From: an uncultured Prolixibacteraceae bacterium
GTDB taxonomy: Bacteria; Bacteroidota; Bacteroidia; Bacteroidales; Prolixibacteraceae
Length of the DNA: 56,913 nucleotides
Reading direction: 5' to 3'
Assembly (NCBI GenBank): GCA_937915865.1
Contig: CALGIG010000103.1
Coordinates: 1 to 56,913, forward strand
Shown here: piece after piece, positions 45,322 through 54,656 of the stretch
Layout: every line of letters starts with the position of its first letter
Numbering within the stretch: the first letter of the stretch is position 1
Notes under the pieces: generated by a model
Seen by the model: the letters and a program-made list of their open reading frames with translations, nothing else
Databases searched by the model: none
What the model was told of the DNA's origin: nothing
Position numbers and translations under genes: made by a program

Positions 45322-46620
45322 TTATACTTTCAATACTTTCAAAGCTTCGTATGTTGCTTCTATTGTTTTATCAATTTTCTTGGTAGTATGTGCTACCGAC
45401 ATAAATCCAGCCTCAAATTGAGAAGGAGCCAGATAAACCCCACTTTCCAATGCCATTTTAAAAAACCGGGCATATTTTGCAGTATCACATTTACATGCAT
45501 CGGTATACGAAACTATCTGTTTTTCATCCGTAAAGAACAATGTAAACATCGAACCGACTCTATTTATAATTCCTGGGAAATTTAAGTCAGCCAAGCACTT
45601 TTTAATACCTTCTTCCAAACGTGCTGATTTTTCTTCGAGCATCCCATAAAAACCATCTGTTTCATCCAGAATTTTCAGGGTAGTTAACCCTGCCGACATT
45701 GCCAATGGATTTCCAGAGAGTGTGCCAGCCTGATAAACAGGTCCTTTGGGAGCAAGCATATCCATAATTTCATGTTTGCCTCCATAAGCGCCAACAGGAA
45801 GACCGCCACCAATAATTTTACCAAAAGTTGACAAATCAGGAGTAATTCCGTAAAGTCCTTGAGCGCCAGCTTTCGACAAACGGAAGCCAGTCATTACTTC
45901 ATCGAAAATAAGTACTGAACCATATTGAAAGCAAAGGTCTCGTAACCCTTGCAGAAAACCGGGCTGAGGAATAACAACACCCATATTGCCAACTACAGGT
46001 TCAAGAATTATTGCTGCAATTTGTTCGTTATACCTGACAAACAGTTCTTTCACCGAGTCAAGATCGTTAAATGCTGCTATCAAAGTATCTTTTGCTGTTC
46101 CAGAAGTCACCCCTGGTGAGTTAGGTGTACCTAAAGTTAACGCGCCGGAACCAGCCTTAATCAAAAAACTATCGTTATGCCCATGATAACAGCCCTCAAA
46201 CTTTATAACCAATTCACGGCCAGTATAGCCGCGCGCTAAACGTAATGCGCTCATGGTGGCTTCGGTTCCTGAATTAACCATTCTAACTTTCTCAACCGAA
46301 GGTACCATTTTCTTGATTTGCATGGCCATTTCAGTTTCGAGCAAAGTGGGAGCGCCAAAACTTGAACCTTTTGCGACTGTTTTCTGAATAGCCATAATCA
46401 CATCGGGATGGGCATGACCAAGTATCATTGGGCCCCACGACCCAACATAATCAATATATTCGTGTCCATCTATATCAAACACTTTGGCCCCTTTTGCGCT
46501 GGCAATAAATAAAGGATCACCGTCAACACTTTTAAATGACCTAACCGGGGAATTAACTCCTCCCGGAATATGTTTTTGCGCTTCAGCAAAAGCGGCTATA
46601 CTTTGGGTGTAGTTTTTCAT
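45322..46620 (-). CDS. hemL: glutamate-1-semialdehyde 2,1-aminomutase
   Basis: A 432-residue PLP enzyme making 5-aminolevulinate from glutamate-1-semialdehyde. The PLP lysine is in STFGKIIGGGLPVGAYGG, the cofactor Asp in LIFDEVMTGFRL, and HIPGGVNSPVRSF and EATMSALRLARGYTG are typical. Length is standard. It lies 180 bases after hemB with a palindromic repeat in the gap. Confidence 0.97.
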   Translation of the reverse strand: MKNYTQSIAAFAEAQKHIPGGVNSPVRSFKSVDGDPLFIASAKGAKVFDIDGHEYIDYVGSWGPMILGHAHPDVIMAIQKTVAKGSSFGAPTLLETEMAMQIKKMVPSVEKVRMVNSGTEATMSALRLARGYTGRELVIKFEGCYHGHNDSFLIKAGSGALTLGTPNSPGVTSGTAKDTLIAAFNDLDSVKELFVRYNEQIAAIILEPVVGNMGVVIPQPGFLQGLRDLCFQYGSVLIFDEVMTGFRLSKAGAQGLYGITPDLSTFGKIIGGGLPVGAYGGKHEIMDMLAPKGPVYQAGTLSGNPLAMSAGLTTLKILDETDGFYGMLEEKSARLEEGIKKCLADLNFPGIINRVGSMFTLFFTDEKQIVSYTDACKCDTAKYARFFKMALESGVYLAPSQFEAGFMSVAHTTKKIDKTIEATYEALKVLKV

Positions 46621-46636
46621 GATTTGAATTATTTCG

Positions 46637-46671
46637 AAGCCCCTCCCAAACCCTCCCCTAAGGGAGGGCTT
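46637..46671. repeat. GC-rich palindromic repeat upstream of hemL
   Basis: It begins AAGCCCCTCCCAAACCCTCC, then CCTAAGGGAGGGCTT, and matches the pepT-tail copy (32072-32107) almost base for base, differing in the loop (TA in place of AATA/T). Confidence 0.88.
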
Positions 46672-46800
46672 AAAAAAGCCTGATTAAATTTGGTGTTTAT
46701 TTTTACCGTTGTATCATTTCCTTTTTGGTTCTATTGCGGATTTTAGCATATCACTGCCGAAAGCGTTCCACCAATGGGGGAACGGGAAGGGAGCTTTTTT

Positions 46801-47769
46801 TTACAGTTCTTTCACTATTTCCTGCGCATGGTAAGTGATGATGATGTCAGAACCGGCACGCTTTATTGAGGTTAGAATTTCGCGAACCAAGCGCTTTTCG
46901 TCAATCCAACCATTGGCGGCAGCAGCTTTTACCATCGAATACTCGCCACTAACGTTATAAGCAGCAACCGGAATATTGAAATTGGTTTTAACACGCTGAA
47001 TAATATCCAAATAACTTAATGCCGGTTTCACCATCACAATGTCGGCTCCTTCTTCAATATCGAGAGCAACTTCACGTAATGCTTCATTTGAGTTTGCCGG
47101 ATCCATCTGATAAGTAGCACGATTCCCAAATTTTGGAGCGCTTTCGGCTGCTTCGCGGAAAGGTCCGTAGAAACCAGAAGCATATTTGGCCGAATAAGCC
47201 ATGATTGGCAAATTGTAAAATCCATTTTCATCCAAGGCTTTACGGATAGCGCCAACACGGCCATCCATCATGTCGCTTGGAGCAACCATATCAACCCCTT
47301 CCTGAGCCAGCGAAACCGATTGTTTAGCCAGTGTCACCAAAGTCAAATCGTTGTGAACGTCGCCATTAACAATAGTTCCGCAGTGACCATGAACAGTATA
47401 TTCGCAATTGCAAATGTCGGCAATAATATATAAACCGGGCAAAGCGGCTTTCAACGCACGAACAGCCTGCTGAACAATGCCGTTATGTTCGCAGGCAACC
47501 AAACCATGTTCGTCCTTGTGTTCAGGAATACCGAAGAGCAAAACAGCCTGAATACCCAAACCATAAAGCCGACGACATTCTTCAACAAGTAAATCAACCG
47601 ACAACTGTGAGTTTCCGGGCATCGAACTGATAGGGTTGTTCACATTGGTTCCCGGGCAAACGAATAAAGGCATGACCAAATCGTCGCGGGTTAAAATTGT
47701 TTCACGAACAAGATTTCTTAAAACAGGGGTTTGTCTTAATCTTCTGAGTCGGGTAACTGGAAATGACAT
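46801..47769 (-). CDS. hemB: delta-aminolevulinic acid dehydratase (porphobilinogen synthase)
   Basis: A 322-residue enzyme condensing two aminolevulinates to porphobilinogen. The cysteine-rich zinc site is DICNCEYTVHGHCGTI. The two active-site lysines are in AYSAKYASGFYGPF and VMVKPALSYLD. RPRRLR-type N-terminus is seen as TRLRRLRQTPVLR. It lies 12 bases after hemD. Confidence 0.97.
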   Translation of the reverse strand: MSFPVTRLRRLRQTPVLRNLVRETILTRDDLVMPLFVCPGTNVNNPISSMPGNSQLSVDLLVEECRRLYGLGIQAVLLFGIPEHKDEHGLVACEHNGIVQQAVRALKAALPGLYIIADICNCEYTVHGHCGTIVNGDVHNDLTLVTLAKQSVSLAQEGVDMVAPSDMMDGRVGAIRKALDENGFYNLPIMAYSAKYASGFYGPFREAAESAPKFGNRATYQMDPANSNEALREVALDIEEGADIVMVKPALSYLDIIQRVKTNFNIPVAAYNVSGEYSMVKAAAANGWIDEKRLVREILTSIKRAGSDIIITYHAQEIVKEL

Positions 47770-47781
47770 GACTATAAATTT

Positions 47782-48558
47782 TTAATGTAGTTTTTTCTGA
47801 AAATGATTAATAATGGCTGTATGAATTCCCTGCGAATTAGCAGTTGCTGCAGTTATTAGAGGTTCCAAACCGTGATGAATCACTTCTGCGGCTGTAGTCT
47901 GGCCAATGCAAACCAAACGAAGATTTGCCGGATCAACTTTTCCCTCGATTAATTGAAGTAAGTTGGTACAGCACGAAGGGCTCGAAAGCACAATCATATC
48001 GTATTTATCCTGAATAATCAGGTTCAGCGCCTCCTCGTTAATGGTGTCAGGCAATACGGTCTCATAAAACAAAATTCTGGTACATTCAGCTTTTTTCGAT
48101 ATCTTATCTTCAATCACTGAACGGGCAAGCGTTCCAATAGGGAAAAGAACACGTTCGCCCAAATTTACGCGATGAAAAAAGTCAGCAACAAAATCTTCGG
48201 CTGTATTTCCAAGATTTATAAACGATGCTGAAGTGCCATAACATTCGAGTGATGCAGCAGTTTTTTTTCCAACAACAGCAATCTTTAAATGGTCGGGTAA
48301 AACATAATTATTCTGCAAATCGAATAAGCGCGCAAAAAAATAATTTATACCATTAGGGCTGGTAAATACAATCCAATTAAAGGCATCCAGGTTTTTCAAT
48401 TGCTGGACAGCATATTCACTTAAAGGCAATGGTTTTACCTCAATAGTGGGCATAGAGAGTAAAGTGGCTGATTCTTCTGACAATAGTTTTTCAAGTTCAA
48501 CCGATTGTCCGGTGGGTCGAGTGGATATAAATACTTTGTTTTCGAGTAATTTACCCAT
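47782..48558 (-). CDS. hemD: uroporphyrinogen III synthase
   Basis: A 258-residue, poorly conserved enzyme that closes and inverts ring D of hydroxymethylbilane. N-terminal VFISTRPTGQSVELEKLL, IVFTSPNGINYFFARL and the C-terminal IVLSSPSCCTNLLQLI and CIGQTTAAEVIHHGLEP are the expected motifs. It lies 5 bases after hemC and 12 before hemB, within a tight hemCDB run. Confidence 0.93.
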   Translation of the reverse strand: MGKLLENKVFISTRPTGQSVELEKLLSEESATLLSMPTIEVKPLPLSEYAVQQLKNLDAFNWIVFTSPNGINYFFARLFDLQNNYVLPDHLKIAVVGKKTAASLECYGTSASFINLGNTAEDFVADFFHRVNLGERVLFPIGTLARSVIEDKISKKAECTRILFYETVLPDTINEEALNLIIQDKYDMIVLSSPSCCTNLLQLIEGKVDPANLRLVCIGQTTAAEVIHHGLEPLITAATANSQGIHTAIINHFQKKLH

Positions 48559-48563
48559 TTTAT

Positions 48564-49502
48564 CTACTGCATATTATTGATTGGTTTTATTTGACTCAAT
48601 ATTTCTTTTGCTCCTTTTTCCAACATTTTTACAGCCATTTCAACTCCAAGCCTGGCGCCATCACCAACTTCACCCGAAATAGTTTCTTTTAAATATTGTT
48701 TTCCATCAACAGAAGCCACAAAACCCGATAAAACTAATTGATTATTTTCGATACGCGAATAACAGCCTAACGGAACCTGGCATCCGCCTTCCAATGTGGC
48801 GAGAAAAGCACGTTCAGCTATCACAGCATTCCATGTTTCAGCATGATTAACTTTAGCCATTAAAGATTCTATTACCGGATCGTTATCCCTGGTTTCAATT
48901 GCAATTGCACCCTGACTAACAGCTGGGACCACAATTTCAGGATCGATTATTTCGGTTATGTACCTGTCAAATCCCAATCGTTGAAGACCGGCTGCAGCCA
49001 TAACCATAGCATCGCAATAGCCGTCCTCCATTTTTTGAAGCCGGGAATTTACATTTCCGCGAATATCTTTAATAATTATCTGGTTGTTAATTTTAAGTAA
49101 CCCGGCGATTCGACGTAAACTTGAAGTTGCAACTACATCGCCCGGTTTAAGTTCGGCTAATTTTTTACCATTCTTACTTACAAAAGCATCACGTAATTCG
49201 CCCCGTTCCAGCACCGCGCCTAATTTCAACCCGCCGGGTAAACGAGTTGGAAGATCTTTGAGGCTATGAACAGCGATATCTACACTTCCATCTATAAGTT
49301 CGTTTTCAATTTCTTTAGTAAATAAACCCTTATCACCAATTTTCGAAAGTGCAACATCCAAAATTTTATCACCTTTTGTCTTAATAATTTTTAATTCAAC
49401 CTCAAGTTCCGGGAATAAATGTTCCAACGTTGCTTTTACTTTTTCAGCCTGATACAGTGCCAGTTGACTACCACGCGTACCTATTCTTATTATGTTTTTC
49501 AT
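48564..49502 (-). CDS. hemC: hydroxymethylbilane synthase (porphobilinogen deaminase)
   Basis: A 312-residue enzyme polymerising four porphobilinogens. RIGTRGSQLALYQAEKV, HSLKDLPT, VATSSLRR and the dipyrromethane-cofactor cysteine in LEGGCQVPLGCYS are visible. I use the ATG at 49502 (MKNIIRIGTRG), since the longer reading needs TTG. It lies about 45 bases after hemA. Confidence 0.97.
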   Translation of the reverse strand: MKNIIRIGTRGSQLALYQAEKVKATLEHLFPELEVELKIIKTKGDKILDVALSKIGDKGLFTKEIENELIDGSVDIAVHSLKDLPTRLPGGLKLGAVLERGELRDAFVSKNGKKLAELKPGDVVATSSLRRIAGLLKINNQIIIKDIRGNVNSRLQKMEDGYCDAMVMAAAGLQRLGFDRYITEIIDPEIVVPAVSQGAIAIETRDNDPVIESLMAKVNHAETWNAVIAERAFLATLEGGCQVPLGCYSRIENNQLVLSGFVASVDGKQYLKETISGEVGDGARLGVEMAVKMLEKGAKEILSQIKPINNMQ

Positions 49503-49548
49503 TAAATACAATCAAATGCAAATTCAAATAAACTTGCAAGAAAATAAA

Positions 49549-50802
49549 TTAGTCGAATTTAAATAAATCATTGATGATTTTTAACGAATCGATGTTTTTT
49601 CCGTTATCCGTCAAACTTTTTAGATTTTTAATTAATAGCCGGGTATAACGTTGCGTCAAATGTTGCGCATAATCATCAACTATTTCCTGCATTTCAGGGG
49701 TTGCCAATTTACGGTAAGTAGAAAGTTCTTCCTGGTTTATTGCCTGTAAATTCGTAGTTATCAAGTTAATTGCCGGGCGGAGCGATCGGCTGGCCAGCCA
49801 TTCAGCAAAATCAGTCACTAATTCGTCCAATATTAAATGAGCTTTCTGCGCACTTTCTCGTTTCTTCTCGGTCGTTTGATTTACTATTTCCTGAAGGTCA
49901 TCAACCCCAAGTAATTCAACATTTTCAATCTGGCCAACTGCACTTTCAATATTGCGTGGAACCGATAAATCCAAAAATACTTGTTTATGCTCAGGCCTGA
50001 TTGCCCTGGATTTTTTAACCATTTCAGCAGTAATTATGGGTAAAGCCGATGAAGTTGCAACCATCACTATATCAAACCCATGCAGGTATTTTTCAAAAGC
50101 TTCGAATGGAACAACCATCCCATTATACTTTTCAGCTGTTTTCCTGGCTTTCTCCTCAGTGCGATTGGCCACACCAATTTGCCGGATTCCTTTCTTGTGG
50201 ATATTTTGCAGGGCCAGATTTCCGGTCTCACCAGTTCCAATAAGCAAAACAGATTTATCATTAACGCCATTAAGCATACTTGCACACATTTCGACGGCTG
50301 CGCTACTCACCGAAGTAATACCTAATTTGATCCCAGTTTCGGTCCTTACGCGTTTACCAGCTTCAAACGATTTTTGGAAAAGCCTCATTAATACAGCATC
50401 AGTTAATGCCATTTCGGTGCAGGTAACATAAGCATCCTTTACCTGGCCAATTATCTGGTCTTCGCCTATAATGAGCGAATCCAGCCCTGAAACAACTTCA
50501 AACAAATGCCTGACGGCGCCGGTATTCGATCTGTGGTAAAAATATTGCCAGCAATGATCCGGGATTTTTTTATATTTTTTTACAGCTTCGTAAATTAGCT
50601 CAAATGCAGTCTGGTTGTCGTGTTTGTTTTGCGTGAAATAAATCTCGGTACGGTTACAAGTTGAAACAAGAACCAAATCGGATATCTCTGTTTCCTGCTG
50701 CAACAACTCCGAAAAAGGAATAATATCATCTTTGGAAAACGAAAATTTCTCTCTAACCTCCAATGGCGCTGTTTTATAGCTAATGCCAATCACCCCTATC
50801 AT
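49549..50802 (-). CDS. hemA: glutamyl-tRNA reductase
   Basis: A 417-residue NADPH enzyme reducing glutamyl-tRNA to glutamate-1-semialdehyde, the committed step of C5 heme synthesis. The catalytic cysteine is in VSTCNRTEIYF; GEDQIIGQVKDAY and the Rossmann loop VLLIGTGETGNLALQN follow. The C-terminal dimerisation helices end in DSLKIINDLFKFD. It opens the island, so expression of the downstream genes is likely tied to it. No clear promoter box was found in 50803-50926. Confidence 0.97.
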   Translation of the reverse strand: MIGVIGISYKTAPLEVREKFSFSKDDIIPFSELLQQETEISDLVLVSTCNRTEIYFTQNKHDNQTAFELIYEAVKKYKKIPDHCWQYFYHRSNTGAVRHLFEVVSGLDSLIIGEDQIIGQVKDAYVTCTEMALTDAVLMRLFQKSFEAGKRVRTETGIKLGITSVSSAAVEMCASMLNGVNDKSVLLIGTGETGNLALQNIHKKGIRQIGVANRTEEKARKTAEKYNGMVVPFEAFEKYLHGFDIVMVATSSALPIITAEMVKKSRAIRPEHKQVFLDLSVPRNIESAVGQIENVELLGVDDLQEIVNQTTEKKRESAQKAHLILDELVTDFAEWLASRSLRPAINLITTNLQAINQEELSTYRKLATPEMQEIVDDYAQHLTQRYTRLLIKNLKSLTDNGKNIDSLKIINDLFKFD

Positions 50803-50926
50803 AATAATAACTTAATCTGGATTGCTAATAATAAAACAATAATGCTCAGTAAAAGTTGCACAATACATCATGTTAAAAATTGCAAAATGCAGCAACAAGA
50901 GCCTTACATAAACATAATCCTTTGGA

Positions 50927-51286
50927 TTAGCTAATTACGGGAGGAGGTCGGCAAAATAAAGAGTTTGAATAGAGAAAATTGTAGGACCTCAGAAAATATC
51001 GTGGAATTGAAACAAAACCAGTATCCGGGAAAAACTGAAACGTTTTACAAATATCAATTAATTCAGTCCGAAAATTATCTTGTTTGTAATCATTTACCTT
51101 AAAATAAAAAAACGACTGGTCAGTTTTTTCTTCTTTGACTTCGGCAGATATTGTAACCGACACAACTGTTTGCGTTGTTTCATCTCCAGTCTTATTATTG
51201 AACAAACCCATTGCGAAGCCGAAGAAATAAAATGCGGCTAACAGCAAATAAGGCAATGGTGTCGATAATAATCCCAGGAAAAACAT
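50927..51286 (-). CDS. putative small membrane protein
   Basis: A 119-residue reading frame, not recognised. The N-terminus is strongly hydrophobic (LLSTPLPYLLLAAFYFFGFA) and predicts one or two membrane helices. The rest is soluble (SVTISAEVKEEKTDQSFFYF) and ends CRPPPVIS. It fills an otherwise empty stretch upstream of hemA on the same strand, which supports but does not prove it. Confidence 0.55.
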   Translation of the reverse strand: MFFLGLLSTPLPYLLLAAFYFFGFAMGLFNNKTGDETTQTVVSVTISAEVKEEKTDQSFFYFKVNDYKQDNFRTELIDICKTFQFFPDTGFVSIPRYFLRSYNFLYSNSLFCRPPPVIS

Positions 51287-51628
51287 TCCAATAAAGTTTA
51301 GTTAATGTTTACATCAAAACTTCAAAAGACGACAGATACACCGTTTTCAATAAAATTTAGATGAGCAAATGTACAATTTCCGATAAAAACAAATAGCTTT
51401 ACATCATTGATATTTATCAGCATAAAAGCTGACAATCCTAAAGCTCCGTTAAACTGTCATCAAAAAAATTATTACAAAAATGTTACAAAACGATTAAGAG
51501 GCAATTAATTGTGTAAATTTATATTGCATTTAAATTAGAATAAAATTAATTTTTTTCTAAGCTTGAATTGTTCTTATTCGCATCTTTGTGCTGGTTTTTT
51601 GAAACTATTTCTCATTAAAACATAAGAT
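51287..51628. other. divergent control region ahead of the phosphate-uptake pair
   Basis: An AT-rich gap with no reading frame. TATTACAAAA (51470-51479) and TGTTACAAAA (51481-51490) are direct repeats with an 11-base period, preceded by CTGTCATCAAA (51454-51464). This layout resembles a PhoB-type Pho box (11-base direct repeats). A near-consensus -7 box CATCTTTG is at 51581-51588. Confidence 0.4.
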
Positions 51629-52276
51629 ATGAATTTTTCAGGTTTACTTAAGTATTTTATACCAAAGGAAAAGAAGTTTTATGCAATGTTTAACCAGGCT
51701 GCCGAAAATACAATTGAGGCATCTGTTGCATTCGAAAAATTAATTAATTCAGCTGAATTGGAAGACCGTCGTGCGCTTGGATTAGCAATTAAAGCTATTG
51801 AAAAAAAAGGAGATGAATTCACCAATCAGATTTTTGATGTTTTAAACAAATCGTTTATTACTCCTTTCGACCGTGAAGATATTAACGAATTAACCTCAAC
51901 AATTGATGATGTAGTTGACTTGATTTACAGCGCTTCAGGTAAAATTGAAATTTATCGCTGTACAATTTTCAGTACGTTTATGAAAGATATGGTTGCTTTG
52001 ATTGCGCAAGGCTGTCAACTAATAAAGGTAGCAGTTGGCGGACTTGAAGACACCAAAAATTCCCAAAAAGTGCTTAAGGCTTGTAAAGAACTTAATAGAC
52101 TTGAAAGTCGCATTGACGAATATTATCACATGGCTATTTCGAGCCTGTTTGAAAACGAAAAGGACCCCATTGAACTGATCAAACAAAAAGAAATTCTTCT
52201 GAATATTGAGAAGATAGCCAATAAGATGGAAGATGTTTCGGATGTTGTAAAAACAATATTGGTAAAATACGCCTGA
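51629..52276 (+). CDS. DUF47 (PhoU-like) Pit accessory protein
   Basis: A 215-residue all-helical protein of the DUF47/TIGR00153 family. Diagnostic motifs are IEKKGDEFTNQIFDVLNKS, FDREDINELTSTIDDVVDLI and KIANKMEDVSDVVKTILVKY; acidic residues in these helices bind metal in PhoU relatives. It precedes a PiT transporter by 40 bases, the usual arrangement, and is thought to modulate that permease. Confidence 0.95.
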   Translation: MNFSGLLKYFIPKEKKFYAMFNQAAENTIEASVAFEKLINSAELEDRRALGLAIKAIEKKGDEFTNQIFDVLNKSFITPFDREDINELTSTIDDVVDLIYSASGKIEIYRCTIFSTFMKDMVALIAQGCQLIKVAVGGLEDTKNSQKVLKACKELNRLESRIDEYYHMAISSLFENEKDPIELIKQKEILLNIEKIANKMEDVSDVVKTILVKYA

Positions 52277-52316
52277 TTTTTGAAATGGCTCTTAAGTTTA
52301 ATTTTAAATACAGGCT

Positions 52317-53378
52317 ATGCTTACACTACTGATTCTCATAATTGTTTTGGCTTTTGTGTTCGATTTAATCAACGGTTTCCACGATGCTGCCAACTCTATT
52401 GCAACCGTTGTTTCAACAAAAGTACTGGCGCCATTACCGGCAGTACTCTGGGCTGCATTCTTCAACTTCCTGGCTTACTGGATATTCGATCTAAAAGTTG
52501 CTAATACTGTGTCTAAAACTGTGGATGGAAGCGTAATAAGCTTACAGGTAATTTTAGCCGGGATAATAGCTGCAATCCTCTGGAATTTATTAACCTGGTA
52601 TTTTGGCATACCATCATCGTCGTCGCATACGTTGATTGGTGGATTTGCAGGCGCTGCTGTTGCTCACACCGGAAGCTTTTCTGTTATTAACCAGGCAGTT
52701 ATTCTTAAAACAATTGGCTTTATTTTTTTGGCGCCAATTATTGGTATGGTAATTTCATATATAATTACCATAATAATTCTCTGGACTTGCCGAAAGGTTA
52801 ATCCTCACCATGCCAACAAATGGTTCAAACGTTTACAGTTATTTTCATCAGGTGCATTTAGTTTAGGGCACGGAGGCAGTGATTCTCAAAAAGTAGTAGG
52901 TATTATCAGCGCTGCCATGCTGGTTTACATTGGGCATTTAAATTCAAAAGGAATAGCAATTCCAGGATGGGTTCACGTTGCCGAAACAATAGATGCCGCC
53001 GGCAAACACCATTTACATGTTCCTGCCTGGATACCAATATCATGTTATACCGCCATATCATTAGGAACGATGATGGGTGGATGGCGCATTGTAAAAACGA
53101 TGGGATCAAAAATAACCAAAGTTACACCTGTTGAGGGTGTTGCTGCAGAAACTGCCGGTGCAATCACCCTATTTGGTGTTTCTCAAGGTTTGGGAATACC
53201 GGTAAGTACAACTCATACAATTTCAGGTTCGATTATGGGCGTTGGAATGACTAAACGTTTATCTGCTGTTCGCTGGGGTGTTGCAAATAATTTACTGATA
53301 GCCTGGGTTTTGACAATCCCGGTTAGTATGATTATAGCCGGACTAGTTTATATTGCCATGTCGGCCATGGGAATTTAA
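52317..53378 (+). CDS. pit: inorganic phosphate transporter, PiT family
   Basis: A 353-residue membrane permease with about ten helices. The two inverted-repeat signatures are GFHDAANSIATVVSTKVL (usually GxNDxAN) and TTHTISGSIMGVG. SSSSHTLIGGFAGAA and the cytoplasmic FSLGHGGSDSQKVVGII are also conserved. It takes up metal phosphate by cation symport. It is coupled to the DUF47 protein. Note HD in place of ND in the first signature, a variant seen in this family. A terminator follows. Confidence 0.95.
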   Translation: MLTLLILIIVLAFVFDLINGFHDAANSIATVVSTKVLAPLPAVLWAAFFNFLAYWIFDLKVANTVSKTVDGSVISLQVILAGIIAAILWNLLTWYFGIPSSSSHTLIGGFAGAAVAHTGSFSVINQAVILKTIGFIFLAPIIGMVISYIITIIILWTCRKVNPHHANKWFKRLQLFSSGAFSLGHGGSDSQKVVGIISAAMLVYIGHLNSKGIAIPGWVHVAETIDAAGKHHLHVPAWIPISCYTAISLGTMMGGWRIVKTMGSKITKVTPVEGVAAETAGAITLFGVSQGLGIPVSTTHTISGSIMGVGMTKRLSAVRWGVANNLLIAWVLTIPVSMIIAGLVYIAMSAMGI

Positions 53379-53397
53379 TCAGTGCTTTTGTTATTTT

Positions 53398-53434
53398 AAA
53401 AAGTGCATATCGGTAGTTACGACATGCACTTTTT
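53398..53434 (+). terminator. terminator of the phosphate-uptake operon
   Basis: AAAAAGTGCAT (53398-53408) pairs perfectly with ATGCACTTTTT (53424-53434); a T-rich tail follows. Confidence 0.88.
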
Positions 53435-53474
53435 GCTTTTTAAAATTTAGAAACTATTTAAATTTTATTTTACC

Positions 53475-53576
53475 GTTCCGTTAGGAACAAAATGTGGGTA
53501 GGAAAAGAATGATTTTAGATGATCTCTTGTCCCGTACGGGACAAAATGAAACGATAAATGGTCATTTTTCTACCCA
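53475..53576. repeat. composite nested palindromic repeat
   Basis: Outer arms TGGGTAGGAAAA (53495-53506) and TTTTTCTACCCA (53565-53576) match with one mismatch. They enclose the perfect 18-base palindrome TTGTCCCGTACGGGACAA (53527-53544). A separate hairpin GTTCC-gtta-GGAAC lies just before (53475-53488). Confidence 0.8.
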
Positions 53577-53619
53577 TATATTTTCTCTCCGGAAAATTTA
53601 AACAGACTCTTACTATTAC

Positions 53620-54255
53620 TTAAAACAAACTGTGTGGCGCTTCTCCAAAAGTTTCTTTAAACAACACTACCGATACCACCACAAAACCGATAAAGGCAAG
53701 CACAATGAATAACTGCATCCATGATGTTTTTTGAATCTCATGACGGTCCTTAATCTCGCAAACTTCGCCAGGACAATATTTCGCCTTCTTTCCGTAAAAC
53801 CAACCGTAAAATAAACATCCCAGACATATCCCAAATGCCGACTCGAACAGCAAAAAGACCAGGCAAATCAAGCAAATTATCCCTGAAATAGGACTGTAAG
53901 TATTTAGAAAAACAACCAATACCAGCATGGTTAAAACCAGCGCCAACCCAATAACCCATGCAAATTTCTTTTGTGCAGCACCCACGTATTCGGGTGTTTG
54001 CCTGCGAACAATCAAACGGCCAATAATTAAGGTTGGGGCATACTTCGGATTGATTAAAACCCGGATTAAAAAGTCAACTAAAAAGGCCAGAATAAAATAT
54101 TTAAGAAGTAAAAAACTCCCTTTCATAATTGCTGCCAATACAGCAGTAAAAGCCCAAACAAATAATATTCCGGCGGCGGCCCTTATTTCGCGTTCGTTTA
54201 AAACCGGAATTTCATAACCCGGCACATCTTCTCCAAATCTGAATAGTTTACTCAT
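53620..54255 (-). CDS. DUF4395 family membrane protein
   Basis: A 211-residue protein starting at the ATG 54255 (MSKLFRFGEDVPGYEIPVLN). Five or so membrane helices are expected (AAAGILFVWAFTAVLAAI, LALVLTMLVLVVFL, IICLICLVFLLFESAF). RAAAGI, NPKYAPTLIIGRLIV and ESAFGICLGCLFYGWF with its cysteines are DUF4395 marks. The function is unknown. It stands alone on the minus strand. Confidence 0.88.
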   Translation of the reverse strand: MSKLFRFGEDVPGYEIPVLNEREIRAAAGILFVWAFTAVLAAIMKGSFLLLKYFILAFLVDFLIRVLINPKYAPTLIIGRLIVRRQTPEYVGAAQKKFAWVIGLALVLTMLVLVVFLNTYSPISGIICLICLVFLLFESAFGICLGCLFYGWFYGKKAKYCPGEVCEIKDRHEIQKTSWMQLFIVLAFIGFVVVSVVLFKETFGEAPHSLF

Positions 54256-54369
54256 AAATTGTATTTTAAGTGAAACATATTGCAAATGAACAACTAAAAA
54301 GCAGATTGGTTTTCAACCTTTCGTATCTTAAGTAATAGGAACAATTTATTGTCGTATTTTATTACTACT

Positions 54370-54496
54370 CACCCCCACCGGATGTCTCCCCTTTCAAAAG
54401 GAGAAGGGGCAAAGCATCGCAGATTTCGGTATGAACGTTCGACTGAGACTTCGTCGTGAGCTCAGTCGAACGCTCACGACAAAGTTTCAGTCGAAC
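54370..54496. repeat. GC-rich palindromes including a 24-bp near-perfect hairpin
   Basis: 54370-54410 (CACCCCCACCGGATG, then CTCCCC and GGAGAAGGGGC) resembles the GC-rich family at 42921. Then 54437-54460 and 54473-54496 pair over 24 bases with two mismatches around a 12-base loop, built from GTTCGACTGA and TCAGTCGAAC. No gene is visible in 54256-54656. Confidence 0.85.
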
Positions 54497-54656
54497 GATG
54501 CGCTGGGGTCAGTCCGCAAAAAATGCAGGTTAGAGTACGACATTATTTGATTTTCATTACTTAATGAAGTATATAAGTTCGTATTAATATTACAAACACG
54601 CAAAAAAATGTAACCAATTCTGCCCTACCCTTACTAAATAACAAAAAACACGACTG

